64,000 nucleotides of DNA from Actinokineospora baliensis (GCF_016907695.1 NZ_JAFBCK010000001.1:1054001-1118000); one strand, 5' to 3'; counted from the first letter of the stretch, positions 32,495 through 43,300 are shown. Program-made: numbers and translations. The notes: a model not told the origin generated them from the sequence alone.

Positions 32495-32840
32495 CTTGAT
32501 CGCCCTTTCCCAGTGGCCGGACAATGACCAAGCGGGGCGGTCGGGTACGCGCGGTAGCCGCCCGTGCGTCGATTGTGATCGGATAACCATCCACTTGTCA
32601 CGCTTAGGCGTGAGGGATTCACCAAGGTAGGGGTGATCTGGGGTGACGCCGCTCGCGGTGGTGAATAACCCCCGCCCGGTCCACACGGTACGGACGCTTT
32701 GGGTAGCCGGCCGAACGCGCTATGTCAACTCAGGACTTCTGCCGCACCAACCACGCATCCGGGCTGGCTACCTGGCGTTGAACAGGTGAGACTTTGCGTT
32801 GACTAGCGTGAGCACAGCCGGGGGCGGGGAAGGGAGAGCG
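32495..32840. other. Intergenic region between divergent lysozyme and GGDEF-EAL genes
   Basis: The 346-bp gap contains the promoters of both divergent genes. A perfect 6-bp dyad TCACGC-TTAG-GCGTGA is at 32598-32613, about 105 bp upstream of the lysozyme start. TTGAAC at 32778-32783 could be the -35 of the GGDEF-EAL gene, though the matching -10 is weak. I see no gene in it. Confidence 0.6.
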
Positions 32841-34937
32841 GTGGGCGGAGCCGACGCGTTCGCGCGCATGTGGGCTGCCGTGCTCACCGAGACGGGCTAC
32901 GTCGCCATGGACCGCCGCAGCCTGGTCGACCAGGTGCGCGAGTACACCGAGGTGCTGCTGGCGGGCCTGCGGGCGGACCGGTTCAGCCCGGAACCGGTGG
33001 AGCGCCTGGGCGCCGGGCTGGTGGCGATGCGGCTGGCCGGACCGGAGACCCTCCGAGCGTCACTGCAGCTCATCGGATCCGACCTGTTGCGTGTCACCGG
33101 TTCGGGCGACCTGAAGGCAGAGTTGTTGCCCGCTGTGCAGGGCGCGTTCGCCGCGGGGTTCGCCACCGCGATGCAGGAGAAGATCTTCCGCGACCAGGAG
33201 ACCATCCGCCGCGCGGCGCTCGACGCCAGGCGCGGCGCGGAGGCGGCGCTGCTGGCCAGCGAGACCCGGTTCCGGGCGATGTTCAACCAGGCCGCCGTCG
33301 GCATCGTGATCGGCGACGCGCAGGGCACCCTGCTGGAGATCAACACCGCGCTGGCCGAGATGCTCGGCTACCGGGTCGACCAGCTGCGCGGGATGAACGT
33401 CGACGACCTGCGCTACCCGGACGAGCCAGCGGCGCTGCGGCGACCGTTCGACGAGGTCAGCTCCGGGGCGCGCGACCACTACCGGATGGAGCGCATGCTG
33501 CGCCGCAGCGACGGGACTCCGCTGTGGACCGACGTGACGGTGTCGCTGGTGCGCGACGAGCTCGGCCAGCCGCAGTACCTGGTCGGCATGCTCGAGGACA
33601 TCACCGACCGGCACCTGCTCGAGGAGCGGCTGCGCCACCAGGCCAACCACGACCCGCTCACCGGCCTGGGCAACCGGGCCCTGTTCACCGAGCGGCTCAA
33701 CGCCGCGTTCACCAGGGGCGGCGACACCCGGGTCGGCGTCTGCTACCTCGACCTCGACGGCTTCAAGGTCATCAACGACAGCCTCGGCCACGACATCGGC
33801 GACGACCTGCTGGTCGCGGTGGCCGCCAGGCTGGACGCCATGATCACCGGCCCCGGCCGGATGGTGGCCCGCATGGGCGGCGACGAGTTCGTGGTGCTGG
33901 TGGAGAACAGCTCCGGCCGCGCCGAGCTGATCGACCTCGCCGACCAGGTCCTGACCGCACTGGCCGAACCGGTCCCGATCGGCGGCCACCGCCTCGCCGT
34001 GTCCGCCAGCATCGGCCTCGTCGAGCGGGCCGTGCACGGCGCCACCCCCGCGGAAACCATGCGCGACGCCGACGTCACCCTGTACTGGGCGAAGGCAGAC
34101 GGCAAGAACCGCTGGGCCAGCTACGACCCCGACCGCAACGCCCGCGAGGTCGCCAGGTTCACGCTCTCGGCGCGGATGCCCGCCGCCGTGGAGAGCGAAG
34201 AGTTCTATGTGGACTACCAGCCCATCGTCCGGCTCAGCGACGGCCAGCTGATCGGCGTGGAGGCACTGGTCCGCTGGGCCCACCCCGAGTTCGGCCGCCT
34301 CGGCCCCGACCAGTTCATCGGCCTGGCCGAGGAAACCGGCCTGATCGTCCCGCTCGGCCGCTGGGTCCTGCGCGAGGCCACCCGCCAAGCCCGCCGCTGG
34401 CACGACACCTACGGCGACCGGGCCCCCATGGTCAGCGTGAACCTGGCCGCCCGCCAGACCGAGGAACCCACCCTGGTCGCCGACGTGGCCACGATCATCA
34501 AGGCCGCCAACCTACCCCCGTCGACGATCCAGTTGGAGCTGACCGAAAGCGCGATCATGAACACCACCGGCGGCCCGCTGCGCACCCTGCGCGACCTGGC
34601 CGACCTGGGCATCAGGATCGCCATCGACGACTTCGGCACCGGCTACTCGAACCTGGCCTACCTGCGGCACCTACCGGTGCACGCGATCAAACTCGCGGGC
34701 TCCTTCATGGAAGGCCTCCGCGACTCCCCCACAGCCGACCCCGCCGACGCCCAGATCGTCACCACCCTGGTCGCCCTCTCCCACGCCCTAGGCCACGTAG
34801 TCATCGCCGAAGGCGTCGAAGACCCAGAACAAGCCGACCGCCTCCGAGAGTTCGGCTGCGACAACGCCCAAGGCTGGCTCTTCGCCAAACCCGGCCGCCC
34901 CGAAGAGATCGAACGCTGGCTGGAAAGGCGCGCCTGA
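32841..34937 (+). CDS. PAS-GGDEF-EAL bifunctional c-di-GMP enzyme
   Basis: GTG 32841 follows GGGAAGGGAGAG closely, giving 698 residues; in-frame starts 9 to 14 codons earlier lack such a site. An N-terminal helical sensor (about 1-135) leads to a PAS domain (FRAMFNQAAVGIVIGDAQGTLLEINTALAEMLGYRV), then GGDEF at 346-350 with an intact M-GGDEF motif and EAL at 474-476. EAL catalytic residues appear intact (LELTES, IDDFGTGYS, VIAEGVE, QGWLF), although KLAGSF replaces the usual KxDxSF. No RxxD inhibitory site precedes GGDEF. It resembles Streptomyces RmdA in architecture. Cytoplasmic; likely sets c-di-GMP for receptors such as the RsiG-like protein. Confidence 0.92.
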   Translation: MGGADAFARMWAAVLTETGYVAMDRRSLVDQVREYTEVLLAGLRADRFSPEPVERLGAGLVAMRLAGPETLRASLQLIGSDLLRVTGSGDLKAELLPAVQGAFAAGFATAMQEKIFRDQETIRRAALDARRGAEAALLASETRFRAMFNQAAVGIVIGDAQGTLLEINTALAEMLGYRVDQLRGMNVDDLRYPDEPAALRRPFDEVSSGARDHYRMERMLRRSDGTPLWTDVTVSLVRDELGQPQYLVGMLEDITDRHLLEERLRHQANHDPLTGLGNRALFTERLNAAFTRGGDTRVGVCYLDLDGFKVINDSLGHDIGDDLLVAVAARLDAMITGPGRMVARMGGDEFVVLVENSSGRAELIDLADQVLTALAEPVPIGGHRLAVSASIGLVERAVHGATPAETMRDADVTLYWAKADGKNRWASYDPDRNAREVARFTLSARMPAAVESEEFYVDYQPIVRLSDGQLIGVEALVRWAHPEFGRLGPDQFIGLAEETGLIVPLGRWVLREATRQARRWHDTYGDRAPMVSVNLAARQTEEPTLVADVATIIKAANLPPSTIQLELTESAIMNTTGGPLRTLRDLADLGIRIAIDDFGTGYSNLAYLRHLPVHAIKLAGSFMEGLRDSPTADPADAQIVTTLVALSHALGHVVIAEGVEDPEQADRLREFGCDNAQGWLFAKPGRPEEIERWLERRA

Positions 34938-34941
34938 CAGA

Positions 34942-34976
34942 AAGGCGGCCCCGGTGGTGACACCGGGACCGCCCTT
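34942..34976. terminator. Bidirectional terminator between GGDEF-EAL gene and purL
   Basis: AAGGCGGCCCCGGTG (34942-34956) pairs with CACCGGGACCGCCCTT (34961-34976) around a GTGA tetraloop with one mismatch. It lies four bases after the plus-strand stop and six before the end of minus-strand purL, so it can serve both convergent genes. Confidence 0.85.
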
Positions 34977-34982
34977 CGAGCA

Positions 34983-37256
34983 TCAGCCGAACAGAGCGGG
35001 CAGGGTGCCTTCCCAGGCTTCGCGCAGCTCGGTGAGCGGCAGGTCGCCGACGCCCTGGATTTCGAGGGACTGGGACTCCGGGTCGACGACACCGGTGCGG
35101 CGCCAGGGGAGGCCTCGGGCGGTGCACATCTCGGTGAAACGCAGTTCCTCCGAGCGGGGCACGGCGACCAGGACCCGGCCTGCGGACTCGCTGAACAGCT
35201 GGACGAACGGGTCCTGGTCGGGGTCGAGGAAGACGCGGGCGCCGACCTCGCCGATCAGGCAGGCTTCGACCAGGGTCTGGGCCAGGCCGCCGTCGGACAG
35301 GTCGTGGGCGGCGGAGATCATGCCGTCGCGGGAGCCTGCCACGAGGACCTCGCCGAGCAGGCGCTCGCGGGCCAGGTCGACCTTGGGCGGGAGGCCGCCG
35401 AGGTGGTCGTGGACCTCGTGCGCCCACTCGGATCCGCCGAACTCGTCGCGGGTTTCACCCAGCAGCAGCAGGGTTTCGCCCGCTTCGGCGCCGATGCCGG
35501 TGGGGATGCGGCGGCGGACGTCGTCGATCACGCCGAGGACGCCGACGACCGGGGTCGGGTGGATGGCGGTGGTCCCGGTCTGGTTGTAGAAGCTGACGTT
35601 GCCGCCGGTGACCGGGATGCCCAGTTCCTTGCAGCCCTCGGCCAGACCGCGCACGGCCTGCTCGAACTGCCACATGACCGCCGGGTCCTCGGGGGAGCCG
35701 AAGTTGAGGCAGTTGGTGACCGCCAGCGGCGTCGCGCCGGAGACGGCCACGTTGCGGTACGCCTCGGCCAGCGCGAGCTGGGTGCCGGTGTAGGGGTCCA
35801 GCTTGACGAAGCGGCCGTTGCAGTCGGTGGCCAGCGCCACGCCGCGGCCGGTCTCCTCGTCGACGCGGATCATGCCGGAGTCCGACGGCTGCGCCAGAAC
35901 CGTGCCGCCGCGCACGTACCGGTCGTACTGCTCGGTGACCCAGCGGCGCGACGCCAGGTTGGGGCTGGCGGCCATGCGCAGCACCTCGGCCCGCAGTTCG
36001 TCCGGAGTGGACGGACGGGCGAGCTGCTCGGGACCGTTGGCCTGCAACGCGTCCTGGTAGTCCGGGCGCTGGATCGGGCGCTCGTACATCGGGCCCTCGT
36101 GGGCCACGGTGCGCGGCGGGACGTCCACAACGGTCTCACCGTGCCAGGTGATGACCAGCCGGTCGCCCTCGGTGACCTCGCCGATCTCGGTGGCGATGAC
36201 GTCCCACTTGGCGCACACCCGCATGAAAGCGTCCACATCGGACGGCTTGACCACCGCGCACATCCGCTCCTGCGACTCGCTGGAGAGGATCTCGGCGGGG
36301 GTCATCCCGGTGGCGCGCAACGGAACCCGGTCCAGCTCGACGCGCATGCCGCCGTCGCCCGCGCTGGCCAGCTCACTGGTCGCGCAGGACAGGCCCGCAC
36401 CGCCGAGGTCCTGGATGCCGACGACGATGCCCTCGGCGAACAGCTCCAGGCAGCACTCGATGAGCACCTTCTCGGTGAACGGGTCGCCGACCTGGACCGC
36501 GGGCAGCTTCTTGCGACCGGTGCCACCTTCATCACCGGAGAAGGTCTCGCTGGCCAGCACGGACACGCCGCCGATGCCGTCGAGGCCGGTGCGCGCGCCG
36601 AACAGGATGACCTTGTTGCCGGTGCCCGACGCGTGCGCCAGGTGCAGGTCCTCGGTGCGCATCGCGCCGACGCACAGGGCGTTGACCAGCGGGTTGCCCT
36701 GGTAGGACGAGTCGAAGACGACCTCGCCGCCGATGTTGGGCAGGCCGAGGCAGTTGCCGTAGCCGCCGACGCCCGCGACGACACCGGGCAGCACGCGCTT
36801 GGTGTCGGGGTGGTCGGGGGCGCCGAAGCGCAGCGGGTCCATCACCGCGAGCGGCCGGGCACCCATGGCCATGATGTCGCGGACGATGCCGCCGACACCG
36901 GTCGCCGCGCCCTGGTAGGGCTCCACATAGGACGGGTGGTTGTGCGACTCCAGCTTGAAGGTGACCGCCCAGCCGTCACCGATGTCGACCACACCGGCGT
37001 TCTCGCCGATGCCCGCCAGCATCTTCGCCTTCATCTCCGGCGTCGTGTTGGCCGACCAGTGCTTCCAGTGCACCTTGGACGACTTGTACGAGCAGTGCTC
37101 GCTCCACATCACCGAGTACATGGCCAGCTCGGCGTCGGTGGGGCGGCGGCCGAGGATCTCGCGGATGCGGGCGTACTCGTCGTCCTTGAGGCCCAGTTCG
37201 CGGAACGGCTGCTCCTGCTCGGGCGTCGCAGCGGCGTTGTCAACGGTGTCGATCAC
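34983..37256 (-). CDS. purL: Phosphoribosylformylglycinamidine synthase, large subunit
   Basis: GTG 37256 overlaps the purQ stop, giving 757 residues, the small PurL type that needs PurS and PurQ. Visible features are [19 protein letters not shown] with the active-site His, [35 protein letters not shown] with the nearby GASE-type [10 protein letters not shown] segment, and the second AIR-synthase half ([12 protein letters not shown] to [15 protein letters not shown]). It makes FGAM from FGAR, with ammonia delivered by PurQ. It is the last of purS-purQ-purL, all joined by 4-bp overlaps, and a convergent terminator follows. Confidence 0.97.
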   Translation of the reverse strand: MIDTVDNAAATPEQEQPFRELGLKDDEYARIREILGRRPTDAELAMYSVMWSEHCSYKSSKVHWKHWSANTTPEMKAKMLAGIGENAGVVDIGDGWAVTFKLESHNHPSYVEPYQGAATGVGGIVRDIMAMGARPLAVMDPLRFGAPDHPDTKRVLPGVVAGVGGYGNCLGLPNIGGEVVFDSSYQGNPLVNALCVGAMRTEDLHLAHASGTGNKVILFGARTGLDGIGGVSVLASETFSGDEGGTGRKKLPAVQVGDPFTEKVLIECCLELFAEGIVVGIQDLGGAGLSCATSELASAGDGGMRVELDRVPLRATGMTPAEILSSESQERMCAVVKPSDVDAFMRVCAKWDVIATEIGEVTEGDRLVITWHGETVVDVPPRTVAHEGPMYERPIQRPDYQDALQANGPEQLARPSTPDELRAEVLRMAASPNLASRRWVTEQYDRYVRGGTVLAQPSDSGMIRVDEETGRGVALATDCNGRFVKLDPYTGTQLALAEAYRNVAVSGATPLAVTNCLNFGSPEDPAVMWQFEQAVRGLAEGCKELGIPVTGGNVSFYNQTGTTAIHPTPVVGVLGVIDDVRRRIPTGIGAEAGETLLLLGETRDEFGGSEWAHEVHDHLGGLPPKVDLARERLLGEVLVAGSRDGMISAAHDLSDGGLAQTLVEACLIGEVGARVFLDPDQDPFVQLFSESAGRVLVAVPRSEELRFTEMCTARGLPWRRTGVVDPESQSLEIQGVGDLPLTELREAWEGTLPALFG

Positions 37257-37924
37257 GCGGCCACCACCGAGTCGAGGACGGACAGGAACATGCCGAGGCC
37301 GTCGTCGGACGGGCCGGTGAGCGCGTCGATGGCGTGCTCGGGGTGCGGCATCAGGCCGACGATGCGGCCGGTCGGGTCGCTGATGCCCGCGATGTCGTCG
37401 GTGGACCCGTTGGGGTTGAGCCCGGCGTAGCGGAACACCACCCTGCCCTCGCCCTCCAGTTCGTCCACAACGGACTTCGGCGCGGCGAAGCGGCCGTCCA
37501 TGTTCTTGATCGGGATGATGATCTCGGCGCCCGCCTCGTAGCGGCTGGACCAGACCGTGCTGTTGTTCTCCACCTTGAGCCACTGGTCGCGGCAGACGAA
37601 GTGCAGACCCGCGTTGCGCAGCAGCGCGCCGGGCAGCAACCCGGCCTCGCACAGCACCTGGAAGCCGTTGCAGATGCCCAGCACCGGCATGCCCCCGCGC
37701 GCGGCGGCGATGATCTCGCCCATCACCGGGGCGAACCGGGCGATGGCACCAGCGCGCAGGTAGTCGCCGTAGGAGAACCCGCCGGGCAGGATGACCGCGT
37801 CGACCCCCTTGAGGTCGGCGTCACCGTGCCAGAGGGCGACCGCCTCGGCACCGGATGCCGTGATCGCCCGGATCGTGTCGCTGTCGTCGAGGGTGCCGGG
37901 GAAGGTGACCGCGCCGATCCTCAC
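37253..37924 (-). CDS. purQ: FGAM synthase glutaminase subunit PurQ
   Basis: The 223-residue class I glutamine amidotransferase begins with a GTG ([14 protein letters not shown]) that overlaps the purS stop by GTGA. The catalytic cysteine lies in [22 protein letters not shown] and the His-Glu pair in [10 protein letters not shown], both in their expected places. It supplies ammonia to PurL. Order purS-purQ-purL and overlaps indicate fixed stoichiometry of the complex. Confidence 0.97.
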   Translation of the reverse strand: MRIGAVTFPGTLDDSDTIRAITASGAEAVALWHGDADLKGVDAVILPGGFSYGDYLRAGAIARFAPVMGEIIAAARGGMPVLGICNGFQVLCEAGLLPGALLRNAGLHFVCRDQWLKVENNSTVWSSRYEAGAEIIIPIKNMDGRFAAPKSVVDELEGEGRVVFRYAGLNPNGSTDDIAGISDPTGRIVGLMPHPEHAIDALTGPSDDGLGMFLSVLDSVVAA

Positions 37925-38160
37925 GCCTGCACCCGCCGCACCACGAAGTCCTCGACCACCGGGTTGGACAGGAACCCCTCGGCGATCTTGGCCAGGGTCG
38001 CGTCGTCGACGGAGTCGTCGACCTCCAACTCGAAGTGCTTGCCCTGGCGGACATCAGACACCCCGTCGAACCCGAGGCGGGGCAGCGCGCGGGCCACCGC
38101 CTGCCCCTGCGGGTCCAGGATCTCCGGCTTCGGCATGACATCGACGACAACTCGGGCCAC
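37921..38160 (-). CDS. purS: FGAM synthase small subunit PurS
   Basis: A 79-residue ATG-started protein ([30 protein letters not shown], then [13 protein letters not shown]) with the ferredoxin-like pattern of PurS, the bridging subunit of the small-PurL complex. It is the first gene of the operon. The 440-bp region upstream is unusual: two degenerate copies of a hairpin-containing module lie there. Confidence 0.95.
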   Translation of the reverse strand: MARVVVDVMPKPEILDPQGQAVARALPRLGFDGVSDVRQGKHFELEVDDSVDDATLAKIAEGFLSNPVVEDFVVRRVQA

Positions 38161-38599
38161 GGCGGGCTACTCCTCGAGTTCGACCGGCCAATACCCCGGA
38201 AGCCTACCTGACCTGGGGGTTCACCCCGCCGCCCCGGGTGACCTGCGATCCCACCCGCCAACCACACGATCGTGTGACACGAGCGAGCTGGGCTTGCGAG
38301 CGGCGACAGGCAGGCCAATTTTGACCCGTCCCAGCCGCAGCCGGGGGAGTGAGCCCAGCCCACGTCCGGACGGTCGGCGGCTGGGCTTCGCGCTGTCCGG
38401 AGAGATGATCATCCGCAGACCAGCTGCCCACAACGCCCCGCCCACCGCCGTTCCTCGGGTACACGATCGCGTGAACCAGCGGGAACAACCTTGGCGCACC
38501 ACGCGCCTGCGGTTACTCTTGGCGTCGTAGCTCCGGCCCGTAGTCGGAGAAGTGAGCCCGGTTCCCGTCCGGACGGTCGGCAGCCGGGCTTCGCGCTGT
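38161..38599. other. Region upstream of purSQL holding two degenerate copies of a ~140-bp module
   Basis: No conventional gene is seen here. Copy A runs from the palindrome CACACGATCGTGTG (38264-38277) to about 38400; copy B from TACACGATCGCGTG (38460) to about 38602, overlapping the end of the DUF3800-like gene. In each copy, 82-88 bp after the palindrome, a hairpin follows: arms AGCCCAGCC/GGCTGGGCT in A and AGCCCGGTT/AGCCGGGCT in B, around a conserved GTCCGGACGGTCGG loop. Between the copies one pair changes A-T to G-C and another to G-T, so pairing is preserved. In the plus direction, copy A also contains a 19-codon ORF starting MSPAHVRTVG, and copy B's equivalent reads on. Confidence 0.7.
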
Positions 38600-39178
38600 C
38601 TAGGGCACGTCCCTCAGGTCGATGACCTTGCCCACCAACGGCGTGACCCGGCGCTGCCAATCACCGCCTGCCCCGTAACACCAGGCCACGGCGTCGGCGA
38701 CCCACAGCAGCGGCTCCCAGCAGCTGTCCTGGTGCTCGTACACGAGGTCGTGGTGCCGGTGCGCCCCGAGGGTCCGCTGGAACAACTGGATGTCGGCGTC
38801 GTCGCGGACTTCACGGCTGTCGAGCACGAGCCTGCCCACGCCGAAGTCGACCAGGTCCTCCACCAGTTGGACGAGACACCGCCTGCGCGCCACTTCCTCG
38901 CCGCGCACACACGAGGCCACATAGATCTGCACGGCGGCGCCCGAGCCGACGAGCCGCGACACGATCTCCTTCCGCCGTGTCTTGTCCTCCTTCTTGAAGT
39001 GCAGCTCGCGCTGCCCGGGTTTGCGCATTCCTTTGAGCAGTTTGCGTAGTGGGCTCAGGTCGCGGGGGCCCACCAGGGCCGCCGCGATGAAGTAGTTGTC
39101 GCCGCGACGAGACTCGTCGGCGAAGGCGTGCAAGGTCACCTTGGTCGAATCGGCGAACACCGGCCGGGACTGGATCAC
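38600..39178 (-). CDS. DUF3800-like protein (putative RNase H-like fold nuclease)
   Basis: From GTG 39178 the protein has 192 residues; GTG 39160 and 39139 are alternatives and no ribosome-binding site favours one. It opens KVTLHAFADESRRGDNYFIAAALVG, which matches the [I/F]-x-DES opening of DUF3800. HFKKEDKTRRKEIVSRLV follows, then LVLDSREVRDDADIQLFQ and a C-terminal WVADAVAWCYG typical of the domain's last helix. DUF3800 proteins often sit in defence or mobile contexts and may be nucleases; activity is unproven. It stands between purS and a divergent sugar-nucleotide dehydratase. Confidence 0.75.
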   Translation of the reverse strand: MIQSRPVFADSTKVTLHAFADESRRGDNYFIAAALVGPRDLSPLRKLLKGMRKPGQRELHFKKEDKTRRKEIVSRLVGSGAAVQIYVASCVRGEEVARRRCLVQLVEDLVDFGVGRLVLDSREVRDDADIQLFQRTLGAHRHHDLVYEHQDSCWEPLLWVADAVAWCYGAGGDWQRRVTPLVGKVIDLRDVP

Positions 39179-39244
39179 TAGAACGGGTGTTCGCCTTGTG
39201 CGGAATCGTCGCAGGCCAGGGCAATTGTCCGGCAGAGTGGGGAC

Positions 39245-40237
39245 ATGCGGATTCTGGTGCTGGGCGGTACGCGGTTCCTCGGGTACACGGTCGCCGGTGA
39301 GGCGGTGCGGCGGGGGCACGAGGTGGTGTGCGCCGCTCGGGGGGCGGCGGGGGAGGTGCCGGTTGGGGCTCGGTTGGTGAAGGTCGACCGCGACCGGGAG
39401 GACGGGTTGGCGGGGCTGGTGGGGGAGCGGTTCGACGCGGTGGTGGACGTGGCGACGATCTCCTACGAGTGGGTTCGGCGGGCTTTGGACGCGTTCGGTG
39501 AGCAGGTGGGGCACTGGACGTTCGTGTCGTCGATCAGTGCGTACGCCGATCCGGGGCGGCCGCCGGGTGGGGTGGGGGATCCGTTGTTGCCGCCGAAGGC
39601 GGTGCACGGGACTCGGGAGGCGATGCGGGAGGACCCCGACCTGTACGGGTCGGTCAAGGTCGCCAGCGAGCAGGCGGTGACGGCCGCGGTCGGGCCGAAG
39701 GCCCTGGTCGTGCGGGCCGGGTTGATCACCGGGCCCGGTGACGAGTTCGACCGGTTCGGCTACTGGCCGCAGCGGCTGGTGCGCGGCGGCCGGGTGCTGG
39801 TCCCCGATGTCGACCACCAGGTCCAGTACGTCGACGTGCGCGATCTGGCCGCGTGGATCGTCGACGCCGCCGAGCAGGGGACCACGGGGATCTTCGACGG
39901 CGTCGGGCCGTCGCTGCCGCTGCTGGACCTGCTGGCCTCGATCGCCGACACCCTGGGCGCCGACGTCGAGTTCGTGAAGGTCGCTCCGCAGGAGCTCCTC
40001 GACCGCGGTGTCCAGCCGTGGGCCGGGCCGCGGTCTCTGCCGCTGTGGCTGCCCGAGAGCCACAGCTACATGGCGGCGCGGGACGCCACGCCCGCGTTGG
40101 ATGCGGGACTGACGCCGCGTTCGCTGGCCGACGCCGTGGCGGGGGCCCTCGACCACGAGCGCACCCTCGGCATCGACCGCGAGCGCAAGGCGGGCTTGAC
40201 CCCGGACGAGGAAGCGGAGTTGCTCGCTCACCCGTAG
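39245..40237 (+). CDS. NAD-dependent epimerase/dehydratase family protein
   Basis: The 330-residue Rossmann protein starts at ATG 39245 (MRILVLGGTRFLGYTVAGEAVRRGHEV). It has the GGTRFLG dinucleotide loop, VVDVATISY, SSISAYADP and a catalytic-region YGSVKVASE (Tyr and Lys at YxxxK), so it is an extended SDR. C-terminally the QYVDVRDLAAWIVDAAEQG segment is the usual reductase tail. It is close to actinobacterial proteins labelled NAD-dependent epimerase, whose substrates are unknown. It is monocistronic and divergent from the DUF3800-like gene. Confidence 0.88.
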   Translation: MRILVLGGTRFLGYTVAGEAVRRGHEVVCAARGAAGEVPVGARLVKVDRDREDGLAGLVGERFDAVVDVATISYEWVRRALDAFGEQVGHWTFVSSISAYADPGRPPGGVGDPLLPPKAVHGTREAMREDPDLYGSVKVASEQAVTAAVGPKALVVRAGLITGPGDEFDRFGYWPQRLVRGGRVLVPDVDHQVQYVDVRDLAAWIVDAAEQGTTGIFDGVGPSLPLLDLLASIADTLGADVEFVKVAPQELLDRGVQPWAGPRSLPLWLPESHSYMAARDATPALDAGLTPRSLADAVAGALDHERTLGIDRERKAGLTPDEEAELLAHP

Positions 40238-40244
40238 GCGGGGT

Positions 40245-40292
40245 CTATAGGTACCGAACAGGTGCTGGCGCTCAAGCTGGTCTGACCTATAG
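40245..40292. promoter_or_regulatory. Inverted repeat upstream of the giant surface-protein gene
   Basis: CTATAGGT (40245-40252) and ACCTATAG (40285-40292) form a perfect 8-bp dyad with a 32-bp spacer, beginning eight bases after the dehydratase stop and ending 48 bp before the ATG at 40341. It could be a two-site operator or the base of an RNA hairpin; TATAG within each arm could also serve as a -10 element. Confidence 0.5.
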
Positions 40293-40340
40293 GCCGATGA
40301 CGATGCCGGGTTTGTCTGGTCATCGGTCCGAGGGAGAGCC

Positions 40341-43300
40341 ATGCTCCGCGGAAAGCCTGTGCGCGTCTTGGTCGTGGTGCTCCTCGCGCTCGTGGCGGTC
40401 CCGGGGCTCGTTGGTCCGGCTGAGGCTGCCCCACCTCGGTGCGGCAACCCGGGGACACCCTCGGTGGTCGCGCTGCACAGCGGCCACTTCTATGTCGACA
40501 CCAACGCACAGCTGCTGTCGGGGTACGCGGGTTACCGCGTTGGGTCGTTGACGATGCGTAAGGGGCTGTGGCTTGACGTCAGCGGTTTCACCGGTGGGGT
40601 TGTTGCGCCTGCCGCGGGTCAGCCCGCTGCGGTTCCGCTGCCTGACCTAACAGAAGCCGGGGTGGTGCGGTACCTGATGCTGAGTGCGTCGACCACGACC
40701 ACGGTCCCGCAGTCCCACACGGTCACCGTCTACACCGGCCCGCCTGGTGTGGGCGTTGTGGTCTGCAAGCGCACCTTCACCTACGCCGATGTCGTGGACA
40801 CGATCAAGCTGGTGGCCAACAAGGTCGACAACGTCACCTCGACGGCGTCCGGGCAGGCCCAGCTAGGCGATGTGGTGACGTTGACCGTCAATGGCCACAC
40901 CGGCACTCTGGGCGCCGGGCCGCCCAACAACCCTGGCGTGTTGTCTTACACCCCTAGCGCGCTGTCGACATTTCCCGCTGCCGCGTGGCGGTTGGAGCGC
41001 ACGGAGCTCGTGGTCTCCCCTGACGGCGTGGGTCCGGCGGTGACCTACGTGGACGGTTTGGCGCTCACCGGTGCGACTGGCCCGAACCGGCCCTTCACCG
41101 CGCGATACACCTACCGAGCGATCGGCACGACCTCGGTATCGACGCCAGTGCGGCCGATCCAGTACATCGCGAACGGCACCCAGGTGAAGCACACGAACGT
41201 GGGGGCTTCATCGGCCGGTTCGCTCCCGGCGGTGTCGGCGACAGCCCCGGTGACGGTCGTGGCGAAGGTGACCTCACCAGCGGACGGTGTTCTGCCCGAT
41301 ACCGGTGGCACCGCGGACTATTCGGTCCGCCTGGTCAACTCCAGCGCAACCGCTCGGACGGTCGACACGGTGTCGGACGTTCTTCCGGCAGGCGCTCTCT
41401 ACTCCTCCGGCACCCTCGCACTCGACGGGCGGCCGATACTCGACCCCACGGTGAACAGCGGCGTGTTGACCGTCGTCGGGCCCATTACGGTGCCTGCGGC
41501 CGGGTCGACGGAACTCACGTACTCGGCGCAGTTCGGCGCTACACCCGGGCCGCACATCAACTCGGCAACGGCCCGGTTCGGGCAGGCGACCCTCGACACG
41601 ACTGCCGACGTAACGGATTCCGCGCCCGCGAGCACCACAGTCACCGTGCTCGGTCCGCTCAACCTGGTAGACGACGCAGCACCGACGGGCACCTCTATAG
41701 GCGTCTCGGTGCTGAGCAATGACTCCACGCCGTCCGGCCTGCCGCTGAAGGTCACTTCACTCAGCGCACCTACCAGGGGCAACACGATTCTCGGCGCGGA
41801 CGGCTCGGTCACCTACATGCCGTCATCCGGTACTTCAGGCACGGACAGCTTCACCTACACGGCCACCGACGGCTACACGTCTGACAGCGCAACAGTAGTG
41901 CTCACGGTGACGCCTGTGTTGGTCCAAGACGTGTACAGCACAGGAGAGAACACCACGCTCGTCGCAAGCTCGGTGCTACCCAACGATGCTTGCGGCGGCT
42001 GCACAGCCAGCACCACCCTCACGAGCCCACCCGCGACCGGATCAGCCTCTATGGCAGCCGACGGCACCTTCACCTACACCCCCGCGAGCAACACAACGGG
42101 TCCAGTCACCTTTACCTACAGCGCGACGGACAACGCAGGTAGCAGCAGCGACGGGCTCGTCACCATCTACGTCGGCGACCTGGCACCGGACTTCGCAACG
42201 ACCTCTTACGGTGATCCGGTCGTAGTGCCAGTGAAAAACAACGACGCTGGCTGTGCGGGTGGCTGCGAGCCGCAGGCCGACACAGACGGCAGCCGGGGGA
42301 CTGTGGCGTACACCGGCAGCAGCCCGGTGACCGTCACCTACACACCCACGGCAGGCCTATGGGGGCTCGACAGCTTCACCTACGGAACTACGACAGGCAG
42401 CACTTCCACTCCGGTCACGGTCATGGTCGAGCCGCCCACAACCGTTCTCCAAACCACCTACGGCGTAACGGCCACAGCGCAACTCCCGGCCGATGGAGCT
42501 TGCAGCGGGTGCGTGTACTCGATGGATTCTCCCGCCACTCACGGCGCGGTCACGGTAGACGCAGCGACCGGTACATCGACCTACACACCGGAAGCGGGCT
42601 TCGTAGGCGTCGATGCCTACACCTACGTGGCCGAGGATCCCGTTAGTGGCCTCCGAGTTCTTGGACTCGTCGACACCACCGTTGGGCCATTGGCCGTCGA
42701 CGACGCGGTGGATGTCCTCCTGGGCGGCACCGCCAATGGAGATGTGTCCACCAACGACTCCTGCCCGTCGACGTGCACCCTGACCAAACTGACCGACCCC
42801 GCCTCCGGCACCGTGCTCTTCAACAACGACGGCACTTACGCCTACACGCCTGGGTCGGCCATTGGCCAGTTCACCTTCACCTACCGCGCCACCAGCTCGG
42901 TTTCCGGGGCCACAAGCGACGACGCAACAGTGACGGTGACTGTGCGAGGGGCGGTCGATGACACCGACAACACAGTCCCGAACACGCCTATAGACATCGC
43001 GGTGCGCGGGAACGACCCTTGTGCAGCCTGCACGCTGTCTGTCGGCAACCCAAGCGCCGGGACCACCGCGATCGTCGGCCAGCTCGTCCGGTACACACCG
43101 GCACCAGGCTTCTCAGGGCCAGCGACCTTCCCCTACACACTCACCTTGGGAGCAGCGACCACCACAGCGACCGTGACGGTCAACGTCACCCCGCTCGCCG
43201 TCGCCGACACTGCTATCGCGGTCGTCGGTAAGACCGTCGACTTGCAGCCATTGGCCAACGACCTCTGCGCCAACTGCGCCATCACCTCGCTGGGCACACC

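Noticed and set aside
33060..34403. Minus-strand 447-codon frame over the GGDEF-EAL gene
   Set aside because: It mirrors the real gene and has no start signal.
38348..38404. 19-codon plus-strand ORF in hairpin copy A as a certain gene
   Set aside because: Compensatory changes between copies favour RNA or DNA structure; the ORF is noted but not called.
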